DNA of 64,000 nt from contig CAWHAP010000023.1 of assembly GCA_963827335.1 (NCBI GenBank), positions 1 to 64,000 of the forward strand, given 5' to 3'. Every line of letters starts with the position of its first letter. Within the stretch, counting starts at the first letter, position 1. Shown piece by piece: positions 43,571 through 51,287 of the stretch. The notes under the pieces were generated by a model. It made no database searches and was not told where the DNA came from. It worked only from the letters and a program-made list of their open reading frames with translations. The stretch is from DASQMT01 sp963827335 (GTDB lineage Bacteria > Actinomycetota > Thermoleophilia > Solirubrobacterales > Solirubrobacteraceae). Position numbers and translations under genes: made by a program.

Positions 43571-45241
43571 TCAGGGCGTCGGCGCCGGCTGCGGCGACGG
43601 CGCCGCGAGCGGGTCCTGCTCGGGCTCGGCCGCGGGGGTCGGGGCGGCCTCCGCGGTCACCTCGGGCGTGGCCTCCGGGGCGGGCTCGGCGGTCGGGGCG
43701 GGGGTGGGGACGGGGGCCGGGACGGGGGGCGGTGGGCGCCGCCGGCGCCGCCGGCGCTGCTCGGGCGTCGGGGTCGGGGCGGGTGTCGCCTCGGGCGCGA
43801 GCGTCGTCTCCGGCGCGGTCACCGGATCCGGGGCGGCGGGCTGCCGCCGGCGCCGCCGGCGCTCGGGCGCGGCGTCGTCGACGAGCGCGCCGATCACCGG
43901 CCCGGCGCCCGCGCGCCGGATCCGCCGGCGCACGCGCCGCCGGACGGCCGGGTCGGCGTTGCGCAGGCGGCGGCGGATGCGCCGCGTGACGGCCGGGTCG
44001 CCGTCCTGCAGCGCGCGCCGGACGCGGCGCAGGGTCACCGGGCCGCCCGTGCCCGGGGGCGCGGCGACGCGGCGCGCCCGGCGGCGGCCCGGGCGCGCGT
44101 CGTCCTCCGCGGGCACGGTCTCGCCGGCGCCCGCGTCCGCGGCGAAGGTCTCCGGGACGGCCGCGCGCGAGGGCGCGGCGGGCCGTCCGGCCGGGGGCCG
44201 CTCGGCCGCACGCTCGATCGTCGCGGCGCGCACGGGCTCGTCGCGCACGCGCTCGTGGACGGCGACGCCGCCGCCCGCGGCGCCGGCGCCGATCGCCACG
44301 GCGACGGCGGCCTTGGCCGCCAGCGTCTTGACCGCGACGCCGCCGGCCGTGGCGGCGCCGCCCGCGAGGCCGGCACCGCCCGCCGCGGCTCCCGCCCCGC
44401 CGGCCGCGCCGCCGCCCCCCGCGCCGCCGGTGAGGCCGATGCCCCCCGCGATCCCGGCGGCCGCGGCGGTCTCGGCCGCGCCGCCGCCCAGCCCGCCCGC
44501 CGCGGCCAGCACCGCCGCCTTGAGACCTGCGGTCGGTGCGACCGGCATGATGAGCGCGAGGCCGGTGCGGCGGCCCTCGACGGCCAGCCGGTAGGCGGCG
44601 CAGGGGTCGCACTGGCTCAGGTGGCGCCGCAGCGAGCCGCGTCGCAGCAGGCCGCCGCGCGCGGTCTCGAGCAGGGTCCGGATCTCGTCGCACGGCGTGC
44701 GCCGCGCGTCGCGGTCCGCGACCAGGGAGGTGCGGGCCTGGAAGACGAGCGCCTTCACCTTGGCGGGCGAGCAGCCGATCACGCGGGCGATCTCGGGGTG
44801 GCTGAAGTCGCCCAGCTCGGCCAGCACGAGCGCGCCGCGCTGGTCCTCGGGCAGGCGCCCGAGGTCGGTGACGAGCTCGCGCAGGTCGGCGCGGCGCTGC
44901 ACGTCCTCGGCGAGCCCGTCGAAGCTCGGCTCGACGTCCTCGACGGGGACCGCCGCGTCGCGGCGGGCGGCGATCAGCGTGAGGCAGCGGTTGCGCGCGA
45001 TCGCGAACAGCCACGGGCGGACGCGGTCCGGCGCCCGGCCGTCGCACAGCGCCTTGTGCGCGCGCAGGAACGCCTGCTGCAGCACGTCCTCGCCGTCCTC
45101 GCGGCTGCCGACCATGTGGCGGCAGAACGCGAGCAGCGGCGCGTGATGGCGGTCGTACAGCGTCTCGAACGCCGCGCTGTCGCCACGTCCGACGAGCCCG
45201 GCGAGCTGTTCGTCATCGAGGCGATGGAGCCGGGTCTTCAT
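43571..45241 (-). CDS. ECF sigma factor fused to ZAS-type zinc motif
   Basis: 556-aa protein. Sigma region 2 is about 26-92 and region 4 about 125-178 (LPEDQRGALVLAELGDFSH, then CSPAKVKALVFQAR). Cys184, His207, Cys211 and Cys214 then form C-x22-H-x3-C-x2-C, the zinc signature of anti-sigma factors. A Gly/Ala stretch (245-300) and a weak hydrophobic segment (304-328) follow, then an Arg-rich repeat (RRxRRxLxxxDPAVxRR) and a Pro/Glu/Thr-rich tail. Sigma and anti-sigma features in one chain suggest built-in control (inference). Confidence 0.85.
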   Translation of the reverse strand: MKTRLHRLDDEQLAGLVGRGDSAAFETLYDRHHAPLLAFCRHMVGSREDGEDVLQQAFLRAHKALCDGRAPDRVRPWLFAIARNRCLTLIAARRDAAVPVEDVEPSFDGLAEDVQRRADLRELVTDLGRLPEDQRGALVLAELGDFSHPEIARVIGCSPAKVKALVFQARTSLVADRDARRTPCDEIRTLLETARGGLLRRGSLRRHLSQCDPCAAYRLAVEGRRTGLALIMPVAPTAGLKAAVLAAAGGLGGGAAETAAAAGIAGGIGLTGGAGGGGAAGGAGAAAGGAGLAGGAATAGGVAVKTLAAKAAVAVAIGAGAAGGGVAVHERVRDEPVRAATIERAAERPPAGRPAAPSRAAVPETFAADAGAGETVPAEDDARPGRRRARRVAAPPGTGGPVTLRRVRRALQDGDPAVTRRIRRRLRNADPAVRRRVRRRIRRAGAGPVIGALVDDAAPERRRRRRQPAAPDPVTAPETTLAPEATPAPTPTPEQRRRRRRRPPPPVPAPVPTPAPTAEPAPEATPEVTAEAAPTPAAEPEQDPLAAPSPQPAPTP

Positions 45242-45297
45242 GGCACCAAGGACATCCGCGGGGTGCCGGTATTCCCGTAGCCTCCGCGACGACGCCG

Positions 45298-45813
45298 ATG
45301 GACCGCTTCGCCGCAGAGCGCCTGGTGACCGAGCGGCTCGCGCTCGATCCGCTGCGCGTCGACGACGCGGCCGAGCTCGCGCCGCTCCTCGACGACCCCG
45401 CGCTGCACGCGTTCACCGGCGGCGCGCCGGCCGGCGCGGCGGAGCTGCGTGCGCGCTTCGCGCGGCAGGTCGCGGGCCGGTCGCCGGACGGCACCGCGCG
45501 CTGGCTGAACTGGGTCGTGCGGCTGCGTGCGACCGGCGAGGCGGCGGGCACCGTGCAGGCCACGGTGGCCCCCGAGGGGGATCGGCTCGCGGCCCAGGTC
45601 GCGTGGGTGATCGCCACGCCGCATCAGCGGCGCGGCTACGCGCGCGAGGCCGCGGTCGCGCTCGTCGACTGGCTCGGCGCCCGCGGCGCCGGCGTGGTCG
45701 TGGCCCACGTCCACCCAGCGCATGCCGCCTCGAACGCGGTCGCACGGGCCGCGGGGCTCCGTCCCACGGACCGGTCGGTCGACGGCGAGGTGCGCTGGGA
45801 GCGGTCGGGCTAG
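45298..45813 (+). CDS. GNAT acetyltransferase (RimJ/RimL-like)
   Basis: 171-aa acetyltransferase. It starts with TERLALDPLRVDDAAELAPLL, typical of the RimJ/RimL group, and the acetyl-CoA loop is ATPHQRRGYAREAAVAL near 105-121. HPAHAASNAVARAAGL is the C-terminal motif. Substrate unknown. It is divergent from the sigma/ZAS gene across 56 nt. Confidence 0.85.
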   Translation: MDRFAAERLVTERLALDPLRVDDAAELAPLLDDPALHAFTGGAPAGAAELRARFARQVAGRSPDGTARWLNWVVRLRATGEAAGTVQATVAPEGDRLAAQVAWVIATPHQRRGYAREAAVALVDWLGARGAGVVVAHVHPAHAASNAVARAAGLRPTDRSVDGEVRWERSG

Positions 45814-45896
45814 CGCCGGCAGCCGCGCAAGCGGCCAACCCGTGCGGCCCTCCCGGGGTCACAGCGGTCGACCACCTCGACCCACCGGAGATCGCC

Positions 45897-46763
45897 ATGA
45901 CCGCCCTCGCCGCCACCCCGCTCCGTCCTCGCCCGCTCCCGCGCACGCGCCGCCGCATCCCTTCCGCCGCCGGGCGGATCACGCCCGTGACGCGCGTGCT
46001 CGCGGCCGTCGTCCTCTTCTTCCTCGTGGACGCCGTCCAGCTCCTGCTGCTCCTGCCGCATCGAACGGCCGAGCTGTTCGCCTGGCCGATCGCTCCGCAC
46101 ACCACGTCGTACGTGCTCGGCGCCGCCTACGTGGCCGGCGCGGTCTTCTTCGCCCACGTGCTGCGCGGCGGGGGGTGGGCGCGCGTCGCCGCCGGCTTCC
46201 CGCCCGTGATCGTCTTCGTGTGGCTCGCCGCGCTCGCCACGGCGCTGCACCTCGACCGCTTCACGCACGACCGGGCCGCGTTCGCCGCGTGGGCGGGGAT
46301 CTACCTCGTCGCGCCCGTCGGGCTGCCGCTGCTGGTGCGCGCGCAGCGGCGGCGCGCCGCCCCTTCCGGGACCGGCGACCCGCTGCCGCCGCGCCTGCGC
46401 ACGGCGCTGCTCGTCGCGGGCGGCGTGGTCACGGCGCTGGCCCTCGTCGTGTTCGCGGCGCCCCAGCTCGCGCTCGGCGCGTGGCCGTGGGCGCTGACGG
46501 AGCTGACCGCGCGGATCGTCGCGACCGTCGCCGCGCTGTTCGGCAGCCTGTGGGTCTCGATCGCGCTGCACCGGGACCGCTCCGCGGCACGGATCCCGCT
46601 CCAGGCGCACGCGGCCGGGCTGGTGTTCCTGCTGCTCGCCGCGGTCCGCGGCCACGGCGACGTCGCGTGGGGCGAGCCGCTCGCGCCGCTGCTCGCGGCG
46701 GGCGTCGCGGCCATGCTCGCCGTCGACCTGGCCGTCCTGGCCGGAGCCGCGCGCAGGCGGTAG
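45897..46763 (+). CDS. Multi-pass membrane protein
   Basis: 288-aa integral membrane protein with about eight hydrophobic segments after a basic N-terminus (LRPRPLPRTRRRIPS). No transporter motif was recognised. GGAG lies 6 nt upstream of the ATG. It precedes the large LuxR regulator by 12 nt and may be co-transcribed, but no functional link is evident. Confidence 0.75.
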   Translation: MTALAATPLRPRPLPRTRRRIPSAAGRITPVTRVLAAVVLFFLVDAVQLLLLLPHRTAELFAWPIAPHTTSYVLGAAYVAGAVFFAHVLRGGGWARVAAGFPPVIVFVWLAALATALHLDRFTHDRAAFAAWAGIYLVAPVGLPLLVRAQRRRAAPSGTGDPLPPRLRTALLVAGGVVTALALVVFAAPQLALGAWPWALTELTARIVATVAALFGSLWVSIALHRDRSAARIPLQAHAAGLVFLLLAAVRGHGDVAWGEPLAPLLAAGVAAMLAVDLAVLAGAARRR

Positions 46764-46775
46764 GGTCGGCGGACC

Positions 46776-49667
46776 GTGCCCATGGCCCCGGGCAGCCGAG
46801 GGATGCCGCTCGTCGGCTGCCGCGACGAGCTGGCCGGGCTGACCGCGGCCCTCGGCGGGCTGCGCTCGCGCGGCACCCGCTGGCTCGCCGTGACCGGCGA
46901 GCCGGGCATCGGCAAGACGCGCCTGCTCGCGGAGCTGTGCGCGCAGGCCGAGGCGCGCGACCACCTCGTGCTCGTGGGCAGCGGCGCCGAGCTGGAGCGC
47001 GAGCTCCCGTTCGGCGTCTGGGTCGCCGCGCTCGACGACCACGTCGCGGGGCTCGGGCATGCCCGCGTGGAGGCGCTCGTGGGGGACCGCATGACCGAGC
47101 TCGCGCGCGTGCTGCCCTCCGCCGGCGACGCGCCGCCGGGCGGCCTGCACGACGAGCGCTTCCGCGCGCACCGGGCGGTGCGGGCGCTGCTCCAGGCGCT
47201 GGCCGAGCGGCGCCCGGTCGTGCTCGTGCTCGACGACGTGCACTGGGCCGACGACGCCTCCGTCGAGCTGATCGCGCATCTCCTGCGCCGGCCCGCCGCC
47301 GCACGGCTGCTCATCGCGCTCGCCTTCCGCGAGGGCGGCGTCCCCGCCGGGCTCCGCGCCGCGCTCGAGGCGGCGGCGCGGGAGGGCGGCCTGACCGAGC
47401 TGCGGCTCGCCCCGCTCTCGCGCGACGACGCCGACGCGCTCATGGGCGACACGCTGCCGGCGAGCCTGCGCGACCGGATCTACCACCAGAGCGGCGGCAA
47501 CCCGTTCTACGTCGAGCAGCTCGCCCGCGCGCACGGCGAGGAGGCGCGTCCCAGCGCGGAGCCGGCGCCGGACGGGGTGCCCGCCGCGGTCGCGGTCGCG
47601 CTCGCGCAGGAGATCCGGCTGCTCGGCGAGCCGGCGCGCCGGCTCGCGTGGGGCGCCGCCGTCGCCGGGGATCCCGCCGAGCTGGAGCTCGCCGCCGCGG
47701 CCGCGGGGCTGTCGGAGGCCGAGGCGCTCGGCGCGATCGACGAGCTCGTGGAGCGCGACGTGCTGCGGCGGACGGCCGTCGCGCGCCGCTACGCGTTCCG
47801 CCACCCGCTCGTGCGGCATTCGGTCTACGAGGGCGCCGGGGAGGCCTGGCGGCTGGCCGCGCACGCCCGCGCCGCGGACGCCCTCGCGGCACTGCCGGGC
47901 GCGCTCGTCGCGCGGGCGCACCATCTCGAGCGGTGCGCCGCGCCGGGCGACGCCGAGGCGGCGGCGGTGCTCGAGCGCGCCGCCCACCGGTCCGCGGCGC
48001 GCGCGCCGGCCGTCGCCGCGAGCCTGTTCGCCGCGGCGCTGCGCACGCTGACCGGTGAGGACGGCGACCGGCGGCTGGGGCTGCTCGTGGCGCTCGCGAC
48101 GGCGCAGGCCGCGAGCGGCCGGCTGCCCGAGGCCCTGGAGAGCCTCCTCGCCTCGCTCGCGCTGGTGCCGGCGGAGCGGGCCGAGCTGCGCGTGCGCCTG
48201 ATCGCCGCGTGCGCGTCGTGCGAGAACGTGCTGGGGCGCCACGAGGCGGCGCACGCGCGGCTCCTGCGCGCGCTCGCGGAGCTGCCCGGCGACGGTCCGG
48301 CGGCGGCCGAGCTCCAGGTCGAGCTCGCCGCGGACGCGCTCTTCCACTCCGACTTCGCGGCGATGGCGCGCTGGGCCGACACCGCGGCCGCGTCGGTCCG
48401 CGCGCTCGACGACCGCGGCCTGCAGGCCGTCGCCGACGCGCTCGTCTGCTTCGCGGCCTACGGCACGGGCCGGCCCGCGGCCGCCGAGGCGGCGTGCGAC
48501 GCCGCGGCGGCCGGGCTCGACGCGCTGCCCGACGAGGAGCTCGCCGCGCGGCTGGACCTGCCCTACTACCTCGGCTTCGCGGAGTACTTCTGCGAGCGCT
48601 ACGAGGACGCGGCGCGCCACCTGCGGCGGGGGATCGCCGTCGCGCGCACCGCGGGGCACGGCCGCTTCGTGGTCTTCACCATGGTCGGCCTCGCGCAGGC
48701 GCTCGAGCGGCTCGGCCGGATCGACGAGGCGCTCTCCACCGCCGAGGCGGCGCTCGAGGCGGCGCGCCTGAGCGGCAACCCGCAGGCGGTCGGATTCGCG
48801 CTCGTGGCCGAGGCGTGGACCGCGGCGGAGGCGGGCGACGTCGAGCACGCGCGCGCCGCCGCGGAGGAGGCGGTCGCCGTCCTCGACGGGCTCGACGAGA
48901 GCGTGCTCACGCGCGCGACGCACGCCCACGTCGGCGTGATCTGGCTCGAGATCGGCGATCCGGCGCGCTGCGTCGAGCAGCTCCGCGTCGCAGGGCTGCC
49001 GGACCTGCCCCAGATCGAGCCCGGGCGCCGCGGCTGGCTCTACGCGGTGCTCGCGCGCGCCGAGCTGGGGCGCGGGGACCGCGTCGCCGCTGCGGCCTGG
49101 GCGGAGCGGAGCACGGCGACGGTCGCCGGCCTCGGGCTCCCGCTCGCGGAGGCCTGGTCGCTGCACGCGCGGGCGCTGCTCGCGCTCGACGCCGGCGACG
49201 CGCCCGCGGCCGCGGAGCTCGCGCTCGCCGCCGCCGAACGCGCCGAGGCCGTCCGCACGCCGGTGCCCGCGGCGCGCTGCCGGGCGCTCGCCGGCGTCGC
49301 GCTCGCGGCTGCGGGCGACCGCGACGGCGCCCTGCGCCTGCTCGCCCGCGCCGAGGGGGAGCTCGCCGCCTGCCACGCCGAGCGCCACCGCGACGAGGTC
49401 GCCCGCGAGCTGCGCCGCCTCGGGCACCGGGTGAGCGCGCGCCCGCGGCGCTTCGAGCGCCGCCAGGCGCTCGGCGACCTGAGCCGGCGCGAGCTGGAGA
49501 TCGCCGAGCGGGTCGCCCTGGGGCGCACGAACCGGGAGATCGCGGGGCAGCTGTTCCTCTCCGAGAAGACCGTCGAGGGCTACCTCACGAACGTCTTCAC
49601 GAAGCTCGGGGTCTCCTCGCGCGCGGAGGTCGCCGAGGCGGTCGGCCGCTCGCGCCCGGCAGAATGA
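46776..49667 (+). CDS. LuxR-family AAA ATPase regulator
   Basis: 963-aa large LuxR-type (LAL) regulator. An N-terminal AAA_16/NACHT-like ATPase has Walker A GEPGIGKTR (41-49) and Walker B VVLVLDDVHWADD near 150. A long helical TPR-like middle (about 380-880) follows, and a C-terminal LuxR HTH (LSRRELEIAERVALGRTNREIAGQLFLSEKTVEGYLTN). Such proteins activate transcription on ATP and inducer binding. Its stop overlaps the ECF sigma start by 4 nt, an unusual link between two regulators. Confidence 0.92.
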   Translation: MPMAPGSRGMPLVGCRDELAGLTAALGGLRSRGTRWLAVTGEPGIGKTRLLAELCAQAEARDHLVLVGSGAELERELPFGVWVAALDDHVAGLGHARVEALVGDRMTELARVLPSAGDAPPGGLHDERFRAHRAVRALLQALAERRPVVLVLDDVHWADDASVELIAHLLRRPAAARLLIALAFREGGVPAGLRAALEAAAREGGLTELRLAPLSRDDADALMGDTLPASLRDRIYHQSGGNPFYVEQLARAHGEEARPSAEPAPDGVPAAVAVALAQEIRLLGEPARRLAWGAAVAGDPAELELAAAAAGLSEAEALGAIDELVERDVLRRTAVARRYAFRHPLVRHSVYEGAGEAWRLAAHARAADALAALPGALVARAHHLERCAAPGDAEAAAVLERAAHRSAARAPAVAASLFAAALRTLTGEDGDRRLGLLVALATAQAASGRLPEALESLLASLALVPAERAELRVRLIAACASCENVLGRHEAAHARLLRALAELPGDGPAAAELQVELAADALFHSDFAAMARWADTAAASVRALDDRGLQAVADALVCFAAYGTGRPAAAEAACDAAAAGLDALPDEELAARLDLPYYLGFAEYFCERYEDAARHLRRGIAVARTAGHGRFVVFTMVGLAQALERLGRIDEALSTAEAALEAARLSGNPQAVGFALVAEAWTAAEAGDVEHARAAAEEAVAVLDGLDESVLTRATHAHVGVIWLEIGDPARCVEQLRVAGLPDLPQIEPGRRGWLYAVLARAELGRGDRVAAAAWAERSTATVAGLGLPLAEAWSLHARALLALDAGDAPAAAELALAAAERAEAVRTPVPAARCRALAGVALAAAGDRDGALRLLARAEGELAACHAERHRDEVARELRRLGHRVSARPRRFERRQALGDLSRRELEIAERVALGRTNREIAGQLFLSEKTVEGYLTNVFTKLGVSSRAEVAEAVGRSRPAE

Positions 49668-50620
49668 CCGGCGTGCCGACGACGGAAGCCGCGTTCTCCG
49701 AGCTGGCCGAGCGCCACCGCCGCGAGCTGCACGTCCACTGCTACCGCATGCTCGGCAACTTCGAGGAGGCCGAGGACCTCGTCCAGGAGACGCTGCTGCG
49801 CGCCTGGCGCGGCCGGGAGGGGCTCGAGCACGAGCAGTGGTTCCGCGCCTGGGCGTACAAGATCGCCACGAACGCCTGCCTCGACGCGATCAAGCGCTCC
49901 GGCCGGCGGGTGCCGTCGCTCGGCTCGCCCAAGGACGTCCCGTGGCTGCAGCCGTATCCGGACCGCCTGCTGGAGCAGGCGGCGCCCGCGGCCGACGAGC
50001 CGGACGCCGCCGTGATCGGGCGCGAGACGATCGAGCTCACGTTCCTCGCCGTGATCCAGCTGCTGCCGCCGCGCCAGCGCGCCGTGCTGATCCTCCGCGA
50101 CGTGCTCGGCTGGCCCGCGCGCGACGTCGCCGAGCTGCTGGACCTCGGCGTGGCGGCGGTCAACAGCGCGCTCCAGCGGGCCCGCGCGACGCTGCGCGAC
50201 CAGCTCCCCGCCGACCGGCGCGACGCCTGGACCGCGCCCGAGATCAGCGCGGAGGAGCGTGCGCTGCTCGACGGGTTCATCGACACCCACGAGCGCGGCG
50301 ACGAGGCCGGCGCGCTCGCGCTGATCAGCGAGGACATCCGCATCACGATGCCGCCGCACCCGTTCCTCTACGAGGGGGTCGAGGCGTTCCGCGGCCTCCT
50401 GCAGCGGGCGTTCGGGCCCGAGCTGGCCGGCACGTGGCGGCTCGTGCCGACCCGGGCCAACCGGCAGCCCGCGGCCGCGAGCTACCTGCGCGCGGACGGG
50501 GACGACACGTTCCGCGCGTTCAAGCTCGACGTCCTGCGCGTGCGCGACGGCAGGATCGCCGAGATCACGACGTTCGACGCCGCGCTGTTCGAGGCCTTCG
50601 GGCTCGCGCCCGTGCTCTAG
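49664..50620 (+). CDS. ECF sigma factor with SnoaL-like domain (SigG type)
   Basis: 318-aa sigma factor. Region 2 is about 10-80 (HCYRMLGNFEEAEDLVQETLLRAWRG), region 4 about 125-175 (LPPRQRAVLILRDVLGWPARDVAELL), and a C-terminal SnoaL/NTF2-like domain about 195-318 (FIDTHERGDEAGALALISEDIRITMPP). In this group the C-terminal domain modulates sigma activity and no separate anti-sigma is needed. ATG overlaps the LuxR stop (ATGA), so they are co-translated. Confidence 0.92.
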   Translation: MTGVPTTEAAFSELAERHRRELHVHCYRMLGNFEEAEDLVQETLLRAWRGREGLEHEQWFRAWAYKIATNACLDAIKRSGRRVPSLGSPKDVPWLQPYPDRLLEQAAPAADEPDAAVIGRETIELTFLAVIQLLPPRQRAVLILRDVLGWPARDVAELLDLGVAAVNSALQRARATLRDQLPADRRDAWTAPEISAEERALLDGFIDTHERGDEAGALALISEDIRITMPPHPFLYEGVEAFRGLLQRAFGPELAGTWRLVPTRANRQPAAASYLRADGDDTFRAFKLDVLRVRDGRIAEITTFDAALFEAFGLAPVL

Positions 50621-50811
50621 TCCTGGTCCCCGCGCCGGTCCTGCGCGTCCTCGCGGCGCTGCTCCTGCGCGTCGATCCGCTGGTCCTGGCGCTCCTCGCG
50701 CGCCTCCTGCTCGGCCGTGCTCGTGGGGCCGAACCGGGCGGTGACGACGAGGATCGCGACGACGACGATGACGACGGCCGCGAGCAGCGATCCGAGCAGC
50801 TGGCGGCTCAT
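50617..50811 (-). CDS. Small membrane protein with charged tail
   Basis: 64-aa protein: one TM helix (LLGSLLAAVVIVVVAILVV, about 5-23) and a highly charged, Glu/Arg/Gln-rich tail, probably a helix or coiled coil (EQEAREERQDQRIDAQEQRR). Its ATG overlaps the stop of the upstream four-TM gene by 4 nt, so it is likely a partner of that protein. The gene's 3' end overlaps the convergent sigma gene by 4 nt. Confidence 0.72.
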   Translation of the reverse strand: MSRQLLGSLLAAVVIVVVAILVVTARFGPTSTAEQEAREERQDQRIDAQEQRREDAQDRRGDQD

Positions 50812-51227
50812 GCGAGGAAGCTCCCGGCCGAGGTCGTCCAGGTCACGCACAGCAGCGCGAACACCGTGAGGCCGAGCAGGGGCAGGAAGCGGCCGAGCCC
50901 GAAGTCGCGCCGGACGACGCACACCTTCAACGCGAGCACGGCGAGGAGCGCGGTGCCGGCGATCGCGTGGCCGCGCGCGTCGTCGTCGAACCCGTAGACC
51001 GACACGCACATGACGCCCGTGCAGAGCAGGAGGAGCGCGATCGTGTCGCCCACCGCGCGGTGCGCCTGCAGGGCCGGCGGCGCGGCGAGGAACGGGAGCC
51101 GGACCTTGCCGTAGCCGACGGCGATGACCGCGAGCTGGTACACGGCGAGCGCGAGCGCCACGGAGGCGAGGATCACCTTGACCTCCGTGGGGTTCCCGCG
51201 CGTCAGGCCGTCGACGACGTCGTCCAT
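50808..51227 (-). CDS. DUF6529-like four-helix membrane protein
   Basis: 139-aa integral membrane protein with four TM helices. The AHRAVGDTIALLLL and GHAIAGTALLAVLALK segments place His residues in helices 2 and 3, as in cytochrome b561-like heme proteins, and the pattern fits the DUF6529 family. Heme binding is inferred, not shown. It is coupled to the downstream 64-aa protein and lies 60 nt downstream of the MMPL transporter gene. Confidence 0.72.
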   Translation of the reverse strand: MDDVVDGLTRGNPTEVKVILASVALALAVYQLAVIAVGYGKVRLPFLAAPPALQAHRAVGDTIALLLLCTGVMCVSVYGFDDDARGHAIAGTALLAVLALKVCVVRRDFGLGRFLPLLGLTVFALLCVTWTTSAGSFLA

Positions 51228-51287
51228 CGCCCACGGCTACCCGCCGCACTCGCAGGGAATGCTCGGGATCGTCCGGCGGGTCGAGCG

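Noticed and set aside
43900..44010. Arg-rich repeat in the sigma/ZAS tail as a separate gene on the other strand
   Set aside because: The minus frame is continuous with the sigma factor and has better codon bias. The plus-strand frames are shadows.
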